Of a stretch of DNA of 64,000 nucleotides, positions 25,982-34,065 are shown piece by piece. This DNA is from Tsuneonella flava (GTDB lineage: Bacteria; Pseudomonadota; Alphaproteobacteria; Sphingomonadales; Sphingomonadaceae): assembly GCF_002870965.1 (NCBI RefSeq), contig NZ_PHSO01000007.1, positions 62,001 through 126,000 on the forward strand. The letters run 5' to 3'. The translations under genes were made by a program, and so were the position numbers. Under the pieces are notes generated by a model that searched no databases, had not been told where the DNA came from, and worked only from the letters and a program-made list of their open reading frames with translations. Within the stretch, counting starts at the first letter, position 1, and each line of letters opens with the position of its first letter.

Positions 25982-27276
25982 AGCGCCGGTTGTTCTGGAA
26001 GATCTGGCTGGGGTTCTGGGCGGCTTACCTGCTGCTGACAACCGGCCTGTGGTCCTACTGGTCGCTGCAGCCATTCCCCTATCAACCTGACTGGGATCCC
26101 CCTCACGCGGCAGGCACTGCACTCGTGGAGGCAGCGGCGAATGCGCTGGAGCGGGGCGGCCCGCCCGGCTTGGAACAGCAGATCGCAAACTGGCCCGCCG
26201 CCTATCGCGAGCGCCTGACAACTGACCCCCTCGCTAGCGATTCCTGCGCCCCCACGGTAGACCCACGCGCCATCGCGCGAGCGGCGAACGACTATTGCCT
26301 GCGCTATGCACTGCCGCCGTTGACCGATGGCGATGAGGACTGGGTGTCCACCGTCGCACCGCCCGATTACCTGATCGCCATCGCTCTGGCGGGCCTGGCC
26401 TTCAGTGCTGTGCTGGCGGCCTATCTGACCTCCCCTATCCATCGCCTGCAGGCGGGCTTCGGCAGGCTCGCGCAGGGGGATTTGTCTGTCCGGCTCGGGC
26501 CGACGATGGGCCGCCGCAAGGACGAAGTGGCGGATCTGGCCCGCGATTTCGATGCCATGGCCGAGCGGCTTCAGGAACTCGTCGACGCACGCGACCGCCT
26601 GCTCCATGATGTCTCGCACGAGCTTCGTTCGCCGCTGGCACGGATGCGGCTGGCCGCTGACCTGCTACGCCGCGATCCCGCCCGTCTCGAAACCTCGCTC
26701 GATCGCATCGACCACGAGGCCGATCATCTCGACGCGCTGGTGGGAGAGCTGCTTACCCTCGCCCGGCTGGAAAGCGATGCGGGCCCGAGCGAGGACTATT
26801 TCGATCTGCTTGAGGTCTTGCGGCTGGTAGTGAATGACGCTCAGTTCGAAGCCGAGGCTCAGGGCGTGACCCTGAATGTCGAGCTACCTGCGGATAGCAG
26901 CGATGATGAGTGGCTGATCCTCGGAAGCGGCCAGCTCGTTCATCGTGCCTTCGAGAACATCCTGCGCAATGCCTTGCGGTTCTCGCCTCAGGGCCTCGCC
27001 GTCCACCTCACACTTGCGCGCACTGGCACAGGCTGCTGCACCGTCACGGTGGATGACGAGGGACCGGGCATCGCCGAGGGCGAGGCAGCGCGGCTGCTGC
27101 AGCCGTTCGTGCAGGGGGCGAACCAGAGCGGCGCGGGCTTCGGTCTCGGGCTAGGCATTGCCCGCCGCGCCATCGCGGCCAGTGGCGGATCGGTGACGCT
27201 GGCGAACCGTGCCAGCGGCGGCTTGCGCGTCACGATCACTCTGCCTCTGGTGCAGAGCCGATGGCTCAGCGCGTGA
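25978..27276 (+). CDS. CpxA/EnvZ-like sensor histidine kinase
   Basis: 432 residues from a GTG overlapping the regulator stop. It has two membrane helices (about 8-28 and 131-152) around a ~100-residue periplasmic sensor, then a HAMP segment (about 152-203). The dimerisation box carries H214 (HDVSHELRSPLARMR), and the ATPase domain carries an N-box (FENILRNALRFS), G1 (VDDEGPGIAEGE) and G2 (GAGFGLGLGIARRA). It is the membrane partner of the response regulator. The 3' end overlaps the convergent GNAT gene by 11 bp. Confidence 0.94.
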   Translation: MKRRLFWKIWLGFWAAYLLLTTGLWSYWSLQPFPYQPDWDPPHAAGTALVEAAANALERGGPPGLEQQIANWPAAYRERLTTDPLASDSCAPTVDPRAIARAANDYCLRYALPPLTDGDEDWVSTVAPPDYLIAIALAGLAFSAVLAAYLTSPIHRLQAGFGRLAQGDLSVRLGPTMGRRKDEVADLARDFDAMAERLQELVDARDRLLHDVSHELRSPLARMRLAADLLRRDPARLETSLDRIDHEADHLDALVGELLTLARLESDAGPSEDYFDLLEVLRLVVNDAQFEAEAQGVTLNVELPADSSDDEWLILGSGQLVHRAFENILRNALRFSPQGLAVHLTLARTGTGCCTVTVDDEGPGIAEGEAARLLQPFVQGANQSGAGFGLGLGIARRAIAASGGSVTLANRASGGLRVTITLPLVQSRWLSA

Positions 27277-27814
27277 TCGGTGAGCTTGGCGGCCATTCCT
27301 TGCGCAGAATGGCATATTGCATCGTGTTCTCGTAGATCGGCTCTCCGCTGGCGTCGGATGTGAACGACACGAACTCCACGAATAGCCCTTCCTGACGCAT
27401 CCCCAGCCGTTCGCACAGACGCCGCGATGAGGCATTGTGGTCCTCGACATAGGCATAGAGCCGCCGCGCGTTTCTCGCCATGAACAGATCGGCAAACAGG
27501 GCTTTAGCCGCCTCGTAAGCATAGCCCTGCCCGGCGAAATCAGGGTTGAAATTCCACCCGACCGAAACCGTATCCTCCTCTGGCATGGCAAACAGGTCGC
27601 CAATCATCTGGCCTGCCTCTTTCAGACAGACGGCAATGTGCTCGTCGCTCTGGCTTCGCTTTTCCGCTTCGGCTTGCGCCGCTTCGAGGCTGTCCAGCTT
27701 CAGCGACAGGAAACAGCTCGCCACAGGCTCCTTCAGGTAAGCGAAGAGATCGGCGGCATCTGCCTTGCGAAACCCTCGCAGGACAAGCCGTTCCGTTTCG
27801 ATAGTTTTGCTCAT
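27266..27814 (-). CDS. GNAT acetyltransferase, RimJ/RimL type
   Basis: 182 residues. The order is that of the RimJ/RimL/SpeG-like group: TERLVLRGFRKADAADLFAYL, VGWNFNPDFAGQGYAYEAAKALFADLF (acetyl-CoA loop) and RRLYAYVEDHNASSRRLCERLGMRQEG. Typical members acetylate N-terminal amines of proteins or small amines. The ATG overlaps the stop of the decayed outer-membrane factor upstream (ATGA), so it once belonged to that operon and may now depend on a new promoter. Confidence 0.9.
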   Translation of the reverse strand: MSKTIETERLVLRGFRKADAADLFAYLKEPVASCFLSLKLDSLEAAQAEAEKRSQSDEHIAVCLKEAGQMIGDLFAMPEEDTVSVGWNFNPDFAGQGYAYEAAKALFADLFMARNARRLYAYVEDHNASSRRLCERLGMRQEGLFVEFVSFTSDASGEPIYENTMQYAILRKEWPPSSPITR

Positions 27815-28535
27815 GGCGTTTCCTCCTGCGCCCCATATTCCAGCAAGCCGCCACCAAGAGCGCGGTAGAAGCCGATGGCGTTCGACAGGTTCTCGCGTTC
27901 GAGTTCAAGCAATGCGCTGCGTACCGCATAGTCGTCCCGCTGAGCATCGAGCAATTCGATCCGTCCGTAAACGCCCGCACGGTAACGCAGGTCGGAAAGA
28001 TCGACGCGCCTTGCTGCGCTGTCGACCGCCTGCCGCTGGGCGTTTAGCTGCCGCTCGAAGGTCGCGCGCCCGGCAAGGCCATCAGCGACCTCTCGGAAGA
28101 CCGACTGGATCGCGCGTTCGTAGCTCGCGATTGCCACCGACTTGCGGACCTCGGCCAGATCGAGATTTCCGCGCAGCTGCCCGCCCTGAAAGATCGGTGC
28201 GGCGAGCTGCGGTGTGAACGACCATGCGCGGCTGCTCCCATTGAACAGGCTGTCGAGCGCGAGGCCCGAAAACCCGAATGCCGCTGTCAGCGACAGGCGC
28301 GGGAAGAAGGCCGCGCGGGCGGCGCCGACGTCGGCATTCGCGGCCACCAGCGCGTGCTCGGCCTCACGGATATCGGGGCGGCGGCGGAATTGCGCTGCCT
28401 GCTATAACTTCCCATCGCCTCGGCGGCAGGGAGCATGGCCCCACGCTGTATCCGGTATTGCGCGCGCGCCGCCTCGACATTCAGCACCGCGATCCGCAGA
28501 TCCCCACTGTCGTTCAGCGCCAGCGCGATCAGGCA
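27811..28535 (-). pseudogene. NodT/TolC-type outer-membrane factor, truncated with internal deletion
   Basis: The 3' part is well preserved: AANADVGAARAAFFPRLSLT, LAAPIFQGGQLRGNLDLAEVR and DLRYRAGVYGRIELLDAQRDD. Upstream in another frame a short N-terminal piece is found (LIALALNDSGDLRIAVLNVEAARAQYRIQRG, then GSYSRQ). The sequence jumps from GSYSRQ to FRRRPDIREAEHAL, skipping roughly 200 residues, and the start is replaced by an IS5-type fragment. It resembles channels of RND pumps; no matching pump genes remain. Confidence 0.85.
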
Positions 28536-28709
28536 AAGCAACGGTTTGCCTTCTCAGGCTGGCTCTACCGGCAGCGCAATCTCGTCGAGCGCTTCTTCAA
28601 CCGCATCAAGCACTTCCGAGGCATCGTCACTCGCTACGATAAGTGCCCTGAAAACTACCTCGCCGCCGTCAAACTCGTATGCACCCGCATCTGGTGCGCC
28701 GCGTTATGA
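28525..28709 (+). pseudogene. IS5-family transposase C-terminal fragment
   Basis: The frame reads FAFSGWLYRQRNLVERFFNR, IKHFRGIVTRYDKCPENYLAA and VKLVCTRIW, the conserved C-terminal region (Y-x2-R-x3-E-x6-K style) of IS5-group DDE transposases. The rest of the element is missing. It replaces the 5' end of the outer-membrane factor gene and borders the RHS remnant, so it is the likely agent of that rearrangement. Confidence 0.8.
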
Positions 28710-28718
28710 GGCTACGGC

Positions 28719-29200
28719 CTAGTATCTGGTGTTAGCGTCGCTTAGCCCCCATGCGGCTGTCGAAGTGACCAGGCGGTAAAGCTCAGAAAGAAAGCCATCC
28801 GCCTTGTACGGCGTGTAGAACAGGTAGCCCCCGGCGTTGAGGGCAGCATAGTGCAATCTGTTCAATTCGTCGCGGTTGTAGTTGACGAGGTTGCCGTCTG
28901 GGAACTGCAAGCTTGTACGCGCCCCGGCAGTGTTGAATGCAGAAGCAATCGCCCTGCTCACTCCATCCATCGCCTGCGTGGTCGAGGTCATCCGGCCGAG
29001 CACATCGTAGGCAAAGCTGATGCCATCGCCGCTGGCGCTGTCGAACCGGGCATAGAGCGGGCGGCCCATCAGATCGTAGCCGTAATAGACATCGCGCGTA
29101 TGGGTGGAAGACAACCCGCTGCGTTCCGGCACCACTTTGCGGGTGAGGCGGTCCAGTGCATCGAGCGCGCGCGGGTGGAGAACTCGGCGGCGGGTCCGCA
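28719..29200 (-). pseudogene. RHS-repeat protein fragment
   Basis: About 150 residues with YD-repeat signatures: YYGYDLMGRPLYARFDSASG, ISFAYDVLGRMTSTTQAMDG and VNYNRDELNRLHYAAL. Full RHS proteins have a thousand or more residues with N-terminal delivery and C-terminal toxin domains; both are absent. The upstream side runs into the end of lpdA and the downstream side into the IS5 fragment. It is a remnant of a polymorphic-toxin or cell-surface locus and marks the left limit of the core region. Confidence 0.8.
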
Positions 29201-29232
29201 CCGCCACCACTCCCCCGCCGCTGCGCAGCCGA

Positions 29233-30645
29233 TCAGATGTGCAGCGCACGCCCATATGCGGCCAGCACGCTTTCGTGCATCGATTCGCTGATCGTCGGGT
29301 GCGGGAACACCGTTTGCATCAGTTCCGCCTCGGTCGTTTCCAGCGTCTTGCCAACGACGAAACCCTGAATCATCTCAGTCACTTCCGCGCCGACCATATG
29401 CGCGCCGAGCAGTTCGCCGGTCTTCGCATCGAACACCGTCTTGGTGAAGCCCTCGGCTTCGCCCAGCGCGATGGCCTTGCCGTTGCCGATGAACGGGAAC
29501 ATGCCGACCTTCACCTCATGCCCCGCCTCTTTCGCTTTCGCTTCGGTCATGCCGACGCTGGCGATCTGCGGGTGGCAATAGGTGCAGCCAGGGATGTTGT
29601 TGCGGTCGAGCGGGTGGGGATGGACATCCTTGTTGCCCAGTTCCTTCGCAATCGCTTCGGCGGTGGTCACCCCTTCGTGGCTGGCCTTGTGCGCCAGCCA
29701 GGGGCCGGGCGTGCAATCGCCAATAGCCCACAGACCCTTTGACTTCGTGCGACCATAGGGGTCGATCTGGATGAACCCGCGGTCAAGCTCGACCAGCTTC
29801 TCCAGCCCGACATTCTCGGTATTGGGCACGATGCCGATGGCAACGATCACATGGCTGAATTCGCCATCGACGATCTTGCCATCCTTGCCCTTGATCTTCG
29901 CTTTCACGCACGACTTGCTGACGTCGATCGCTTCGACACCGGCTCCGGTCATCACTTTGATGCCCTGTTTGGTCAGGCTCTTCTCAAGGAAGGCGGAGAC
30001 ATCGGCATCTTCCACCGGCACGATCCGGTCGAGCATTTCGACGACGGTCACGTCAGCGCCCATATCGTTGTAGAAGCTGGCGAATTCGATGCCGATTGCG
30101 CCGCTGCCGATTACCAGCAGCTTGCCCGGCATTTCCTTCGGCGTCATCGCATGGCGATAGGTCCACACCCGCTCGCCATCGGCCTTGGCAAACGGCAGGT
30201 CACGCGCACGGGCGCCGGTGGCGACGATCACGTGTTTGGCGGTGAGCTTCTCTTCGCCCTTGTCGCTCTTCACGGTCAGGCTGGTGGGGCCGGTCAGAGT
30301 GCCTTCGCCCATGTGGACGGTAATCTTGTTCTTCTTCATCAGGTGGGTCACGCCCTGATTGAGCTGTTTGGCGACACCGCGCGAACGCTTCACCACCGCT
30401 TCCAGATCGGCCTCGATCGCACCGGCGATTTTCAGGCCATAATCCTTCGCATGTTGGGCATAGTGGAGGATCTCCGCCGAACGCAGCAGCGCCTTGGTCG
30501 GAATGCAGCCCCAATTGAGGCAGATACCGCCGAGGTTTTCCCGCTCCACAATCGCCGTTTTCAGCCCCAGTTGCGCGCAGCGGATCGCCGCGACATAGCC
30601 GCCGGGGCCGGAGCCGAGCACGATCACGTCATATTGGTCAGCCAT
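29233..30645 (-). CDS. lpdA: Dihydrolipoyl dehydrogenase (E3)
   Basis: 470 residues, normal for E3. The FAD-binding GSGPGGYVAAIRCAQLG lies at the N-terminus. The redox-active pair is in GGICLNWGCIPTKAL, the NAD site in VIGSGAIGIEFASF, and the catalytic His-Glu in FPHPTISESMHE. It reoxidises dihydrolipoamide for the pyruvate dehydrogenase complex with FAD and NAD+. It lies ~1.4 kb downstream of the E2 gene on the same strand, separated by a thioesterase, a lipoprotein and a repeat-filled gap, so it may be E3 of PDH specifically. Confidence 0.96.
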   Translation of the reverse strand: MADQYDVIVLGSGPGGYVAAIRCAQLGLKTAIVERENLGGICLNWGCIPTKALLRSAEILHYAQHAKDYGLKIAGAIEADLEAVVKRSRGVAKQLNQGVTHLMKKNKITVHMGEGTLTGPTSLTVKSDKGEEKLTAKHVIVATGARARDLPFAKADGERVWTYRHAMTPKEMPGKLLVIGSGAIGIEFASFYNDMGADVTVVEMLDRIVPVEDADVSAFLEKSLTKQGIKVMTGAGVEAIDVSKSCVKAKIKGKDGKIVDGEFSHVIVAIGIVPNTENVGLEKLVELDRGFIQIDPYGRTKSKGLWAIGDCTPGPWLAHKASHEGVTTAEAIAKELGNKDVHPHPLDRNNIPGCTYCHPQIASVGMTEAKAKEAGHEVKVGMFPFIGNGKAIALGEAEGFTKTVFDAKTGELLGAHMVGAEVTEMIQGFVVGKTLETTEAELMQTVFPHPTISESMHESVLAAYGRALHI

Positions 30646-30889
30646 TCAATTCCTGCCTGTTTCCTGATTTCGCCGCATCGAAAGCAACACATCCGGGTGA
30701 CGCTCGATGCATTTTTGAAAAGTGTGACTTTCGCCCGCCCGCATCCGTAAATCGCCCGTTTTGGAGCGCGCGAGTGTGGACTTTGCCGGGCCGCGATCCG
30801 CCGCCAGGTGTGACTTTCGCCGCGTCGCCCTGCCCGCACTGCTGAAAGCCGCCGAAAGAAGTGCCGTTGTACGCATCGCGGGCAGAATG

Positions 30890-31005
30890 CCATCGCCAGC
30901 GGGCTGTAGGAAAGCGATCGATGCGTTTGCCGCGCAGCATCGACCATAGCCGCCGCTCTGCATCGGTCGGCTTTCGCCGCATACGTTTCGCCAGAGGGAG
31001 AAGGT
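30890..31005 (-). pseudogene. DUF559 (very short patch repair-like) endonuclease fragment
   Basis: LPLAKRMRRKPTDAERRLWSMLRGKRIDRF matches the N-terminal helix of DUF559 proteins, small Vsr-like nucleases. The nuclease core that should follow is lost. It continues directly from the palindromic intergenic repeat (31059-31135), and DUF559 genes in relatives often sit next to this repeat. A short remnant only. Confidence 0.6.
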
Positions 31006-31049
31006 CGCGCCTGCCCCCTCTCCTTCCCACACGCTGTCGCGTGCGGGCC

Positions 31050-31137
31050 CCTTCCTCTCCCGCGAGGGGAGAGGAGGTTGGTCCATCTTTAAGCCCCTCT
31101 CCCCTTGCGGGAGAGGGGTTGGGGAGAGGGGGAACGC
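31050..31137. repeat. REP-like palindromic intergenic repeat
   Basis: A perfect stem (cccctctccc 31094-31103, gggagagggg 31109-31118) with a cttgc loop and a second imperfect stem around cctctcccgcgagggg just before (31055-31075) form a paired-palindrome unit. Similar CT/GA-rich palindromes are abundant between genes in many proteobacteria. It lies in the 497-bp gap between the thioesterase and lpdA and could end the upstream transcript or protect mRNA. Confidence 0.7.
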
Positions 31138-31142
31138 TGTCG

Positions 31143-31523
31143 TCAAAGCGCCGCTTCGCCCACCGCCCGGGGGCGGTTGTTGTCATCGAGCAGCACGAAT
31201 TTGAATGTCCCGCTGCACACTCTGGTGGTCGCTTCGCCATTGCGTTCGCGGGCGATACCTTCGGCATCGATCGTCAGCGAAGTATTCCCGGTGGCGCGGA
31301 TATCGCAATATATGCTCAGTTCGTCGCCCACTGCCATCGCGCCGGGAAATGCGAAATCGGTGGCCGAGACGACCACGGCCTTGCCCTGCCCCACCCGGCT
31401 CGCCAGCGCGCCTGCGCCGAGCGCCATCTGGCTCATCAGCCAGCCGCCGAACACCCCGTCATACGGGTTGGTATCGGTCGGCATCGCCGTGACGCGGATG
31501 AGGGGATCGCGTATCTCGCTCAT
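31143..31523 (-). CDS. YciA-like hotdog acyl-CoA thioesterase
   Basis: 126 residues with one hotdog domain: PLIRVTAMPTDTNPYDGVFGGWLMSQMALGAG, the YciA/TesB-like catalytic segment with Asp and Gly-Gly. It hydrolyses acyl-CoA esters; the cellular substrate is unknown. The start overlaps the stop of the lipoprotein gene (ATGA), so it belongs to the pdhC operon. A housekeeping role in CoA recycling near pyruvate dehydrogenase is plausible but not shown. Confidence 0.9.
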   Translation of the reverse strand: MSEIRDPLIRVTAMPTDTNPYDGVFGGWLMSQMALGAGALASRVGQGKAVVVSATDFAFPGAMAVGDELSIYCDIRATGNTSLTIDAEGIARERNGEATTRVCSGTFKFVLLDDNNRPRAVGEAAL

Positions 31524-32050
31524 GATGCGCGCCGCAGTTCCAGCGTGACACCGTCGAACCAGCGAACGATCAAGGTATTGTCACCTTTGAGTTGCAAGGT
31601 CGGCTCTCCATTCATACCGGGCGGGCCGAATGGTTCTCCATCCGCGCAGGTCAGCACGACCCCGCCAGAGTTTCCATTCTCGCTCGGGGCCGGATTGGCA
31701 CATACCAATTGAAAGGACGAATAGGAGGCGGGATCGCTGGCAAGCAAGGGACCGCTCCAACCGGCAGAGTCACGGTCGATGCTGAGGCGCAGCCCCTTCA
31801 TCGCCGCAAGTTGTGCATCGCCAAACGCCTGCACTCTGCCTGCGGGATAGGTCAGATGTGCCGCGACGACTTCCCATTCCCCGTAAATCGCCGCCTGAAC
31901 CGGCTCGCCTGTTGCAAGGGCAGCAGCATCGCGCCGGTCTTGCGCGATCTGGCTGGGCGCATCGGATGCGCTGCCGCCCGGCGTGGCGTTATCGGCACAG
32001 GCGGCAATCAGCAGCGCACCCGCCACCACTGCCGCTGTCCGATAGATCAT
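31520..32050 (-). CDS. Hypothetical lipoprotein in the pdhC operon
   Basis: 176 residues from ATG 32050, in an ATGA overlap with pdhC. A lipoprotein signal ([11 protein letters not shown], Cys 18) is followed by [11 protein letters not shown]. The rest ([62 protein letters not shown]) looks like a small beta-rich META/HslJ-like domain. I do not know its function. It is anchored in a membrane and translated together with E2 and the thioesterase. Confidence 0.8.
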   Translation of the reverse strand: MIYRTAAVVAGALLIAACADNATPGGSASDAPSQIAQDRRDAAALATGEPVQAAIYGEWEVVAAHLTYPAGRVQAFGDAQLAAMKGLRLSIDRDSAGWSGPLLASDPASYSSFQLVCANPAPSENGNSGGVVLTCADGEPFGPPGMNGEPTLQLKGDNTLIVRWFDGVTLELRRAS

Positions 32051-33387
32051 GCCACCAGCCCCAGCGGCGCCTCGCACAGTTCCTTAAACACCTTCATCAG
32101 TTCGGCCCCGTCGGCACCGTCGATGGCGCGATGGTCGAAACTGCCCGTGGCGCTCATCACAGTGGCGACACCCAGCGCATCGTCGATCACCCACGGGCGC
32201 TTTTCCCCTGCGCCAACAGCCAGGATCATGCCCTGCGGCGGGTTGATGACGGCATCGAATTGCTTGATGCCGAACATCCCGAGGTTCGAAAGGCTGGCGG
32301 TGCCCCCCTGATATTCGTGCGGCTGCAGCTTCCCGTCGCGCGCCTTGCCCGCCAGTTCCTTCATCTCCGTGCTGATCGCACTGATCGATTTGGCACCGGC
32401 ATCGGTAACGATGGGCGTAATCAGCCCGCTGGGCGCAGCGACTGCGACAGAGATATCGGCCCGGCTGAATTTCCGCAGTTCGTCGCCCGCGAAGCTGACA
32501 TTGCACTTGGGCACCTGCACCAGCGCCCTGGCCAGCGCCTTGATCAGCAGATCGTTGACCGACAGCTTCACCCCTTGCGGTTCGAGCGCGGCGTTGAGTT
32601 CCCCGCGCAGCTTGAGCAGAGCATCGAGCCGGACATCGACCGTGAGGTAGATATGCGGGATCGTCTGCTTCGCTTCGGTCAGGCGGCGCGCGATAACCTT
32701 GCGGACATTGTTGAGCTTTTCCGCTTCGTAAGGAATGCCGAAATCGGGCACCGATGCGGCGGTCGCGGTCGGCGCGGGGGCCGATGCGGTGGCTTGCGAG
32801 GGCGCGCTGGCGCTGTCCGCCTTTGTCGAAGTGCCCGGAGTGGCCCCTTCGACATCCGCTTTCACAATACGGCCATTGGGGCCGGAGCCAGTGACGGCGG
32901 ACAGGTCGATTCCCTTCTGTTCCGCGATACGTTTGGCGAGCGGCGAGGCGATAACGCGGTCGCCATCGGCCTTAGGCGCAGTGCGCGCGGCGGGAGCCAC
33001 CGCTTCGCTCTGTTTCGCGGGGGCCGACTCGGTTTTCTTTGGATCGGTTTTCTTCGGCTCGGCTTTCTTCGGCGCTTCTTTCTGCACCGGGGCTGCTGCT
33101 GCTTCCTCCGGTTCGGCAGAGGCAGCCACTTCGCCTGCATCCTCGCCATCGCCTGCCAGCAGGGCGATCACTGTGCCGACCTTGACGCCTTCACTGCCTT
33201 CGGGAATTTCGATCTTTGCAATCGTACCTTCGTCAACCGCTTCGAATTCCATCGTCGCCTTGTCGGTTTCGATTTCGGCCATGATATCGCCAGCGGAAAC
33301 GGTGTCCCCTTCTTTCACCAGCCATTTGGCGAGAGTGCCTTCCTCCATCGTGGGGGAAAGTGCGGGCATCTTGATCGGCGTCGGCAT
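32047..33387 (-). CDS. pdhC: Pyruvate dehydrogenase complex E2, dihydrolipoamide acetyltransferase
   Basis: 446 residues. One N-terminal lipoyl domain carries the lipoylated Lys in [16 protein letters not shown] Pro/Ala/Lys-rich hinge follows (about 85-140), then an E1/E3-binding domain ([30 protein letters not shown]) and the catalytic domain with [12 protein letters not shown], giving the active-site His and Asp. The sequence [17 protein letters not shown] at the start is typical of alphaproteobacterial PDH E2. E1 genes are not in the window. E3 (lpdA) is downstream. Confidence 0.96.
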   Translation of the reverse strand: MPTPIKMPALSPTMEEGTLAKWLVKEGDTVSAGDIMAEIETDKATMEFEAVDEGTIAKIEIPEGSEGVKVGTVIALLAGDGEDAGEVAASAEPEEAAAAPVQKEAPKKAEPKKTDPKKTESAPAKQSEAVAPAARTAPKADGDRVIASPLAKRIAEQKGIDLSAVTGSGPNGRIVKADVEGATPGTSTKADSASAPSQATASAPAPTATAASVPDFGIPYEAEKLNNVRKVIARRLTEAKQTIPHIYLTVDVRLDALLKLRGELNAALEPQGVKLSVNDLLIKALARALVQVPKCNVSFAGDELRKFSRADISVAVAAPSGLITPIVTDAGAKSISAISTEMKELAGKARDGKLQPHEYQGGTASLSNLGMFGIKQFDAVINPPQGMILAVGAGEKRPWVIDDALGVATVMSATGSFDHRAIDGADGAELMKVFKELCEAPLGLVA

Positions 33388-33518
33388 AGGGATTGGCAGT
33401 CCTTCGCTTTGGTATGCGGTTTACGTTACGTCGCTTTGGCCCAACGCGCCGTTTGGGGCAAGGTTCTTGCCCTGAATACGATTTCGGCAGATACCTGCAC
33501 GCCAGAGAAGGAGCATCG

Positions 33519-33971
33519 ATGCGCGTATATCTCGTTATCATGGACGAAACGCCCGAAGCGGAAAAGGCGCTGCGTTTTGCATCGCGCCGGGCGATGAAGA
33601 CGGGCGGCAGTGTCCACATTCTGGCAATCGTACCGCGGGAAAACTTCAATGCCTTCGGCGGCGTTCAGGCCACTATCGAGCAAGAGGCGATCGACCGCGC
33701 CGAAGTGATCGCCAACAGCGCGGCAGGCAGTATCTTTGCCGAGAGCGGCAAGATGCCCACGATCCTTGTCCGCAGCGGAGATGCCCAGAAAGTTATCCGT
33801 CAATATCTGGACGAACACCCGGAGGTGGCTGCGCTGGTGCTGGGCACCGCGGCAGAGGGCGGGCCGGGCCCACTGGTCAGCTACTTCAGCGGCCATGCGG
33901 GCGCCCTGCCCTGCCCGGTCTATCTGGTGCCCGGCATCTTCACGGAAGAGGATATCGACCGCCTGGCGTAG
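33519..33971 (+). CDS. Universal stress protein (UspA-like)
   Basis: 150 residues from ATG 33519, where AAGGAG lies 6-8 bp upstream. The Usp alpha/beta fold is recognisable from VYLVIMDETPEAEKALRFA, GSVHILAIVPREN and DEHPEVAALVLGTAAEGGPGPLVSYFSG. The last piece resembles the ATP-binding loop (G-x2-G-x9-G-S/T). It is divergent from pdhC and convergent with rnr. Probably a soluble stress or ATP-binding protein. Confidence 0.85.
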   Translation: MRVYLVIMDETPEAEKALRFASRRAMKTGGSVHILAIVPRENFNAFGGVQATIEQEAIDRAEVIANSAAGSIFAESGKMPTILVRSGDAQKVIRQYLDEHPEVAALVLGTAAEGGPGPLVSYFSGHAGALPCPVYLVPGIFTEEDIDRLA

Positions 33972-33994
33972 CGGGATCGGGCGAATGGGCGGCG

Positions 33995-34050
33995 GCGGGA
34001 GATCGATGGATTGCCGCGCCACTCCGCTCGCTCCTCGCAATGCCGAATGT
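33995..34050. repeat. Short copy of the dispersed sphingomonad intergenic repeat
   Basis: The stretch gatcgatggattgccgcgcc and then cgctcctcgcaatgccg matches the core motif repeated at 48.5, 48.9, 49.3, 59.15 and 62.15 kb. It sits between the convergent usp and rnr genes. Confidence 0.6.
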
Positions 34051-34065
34051 TAGAGAGCGCGTCCG

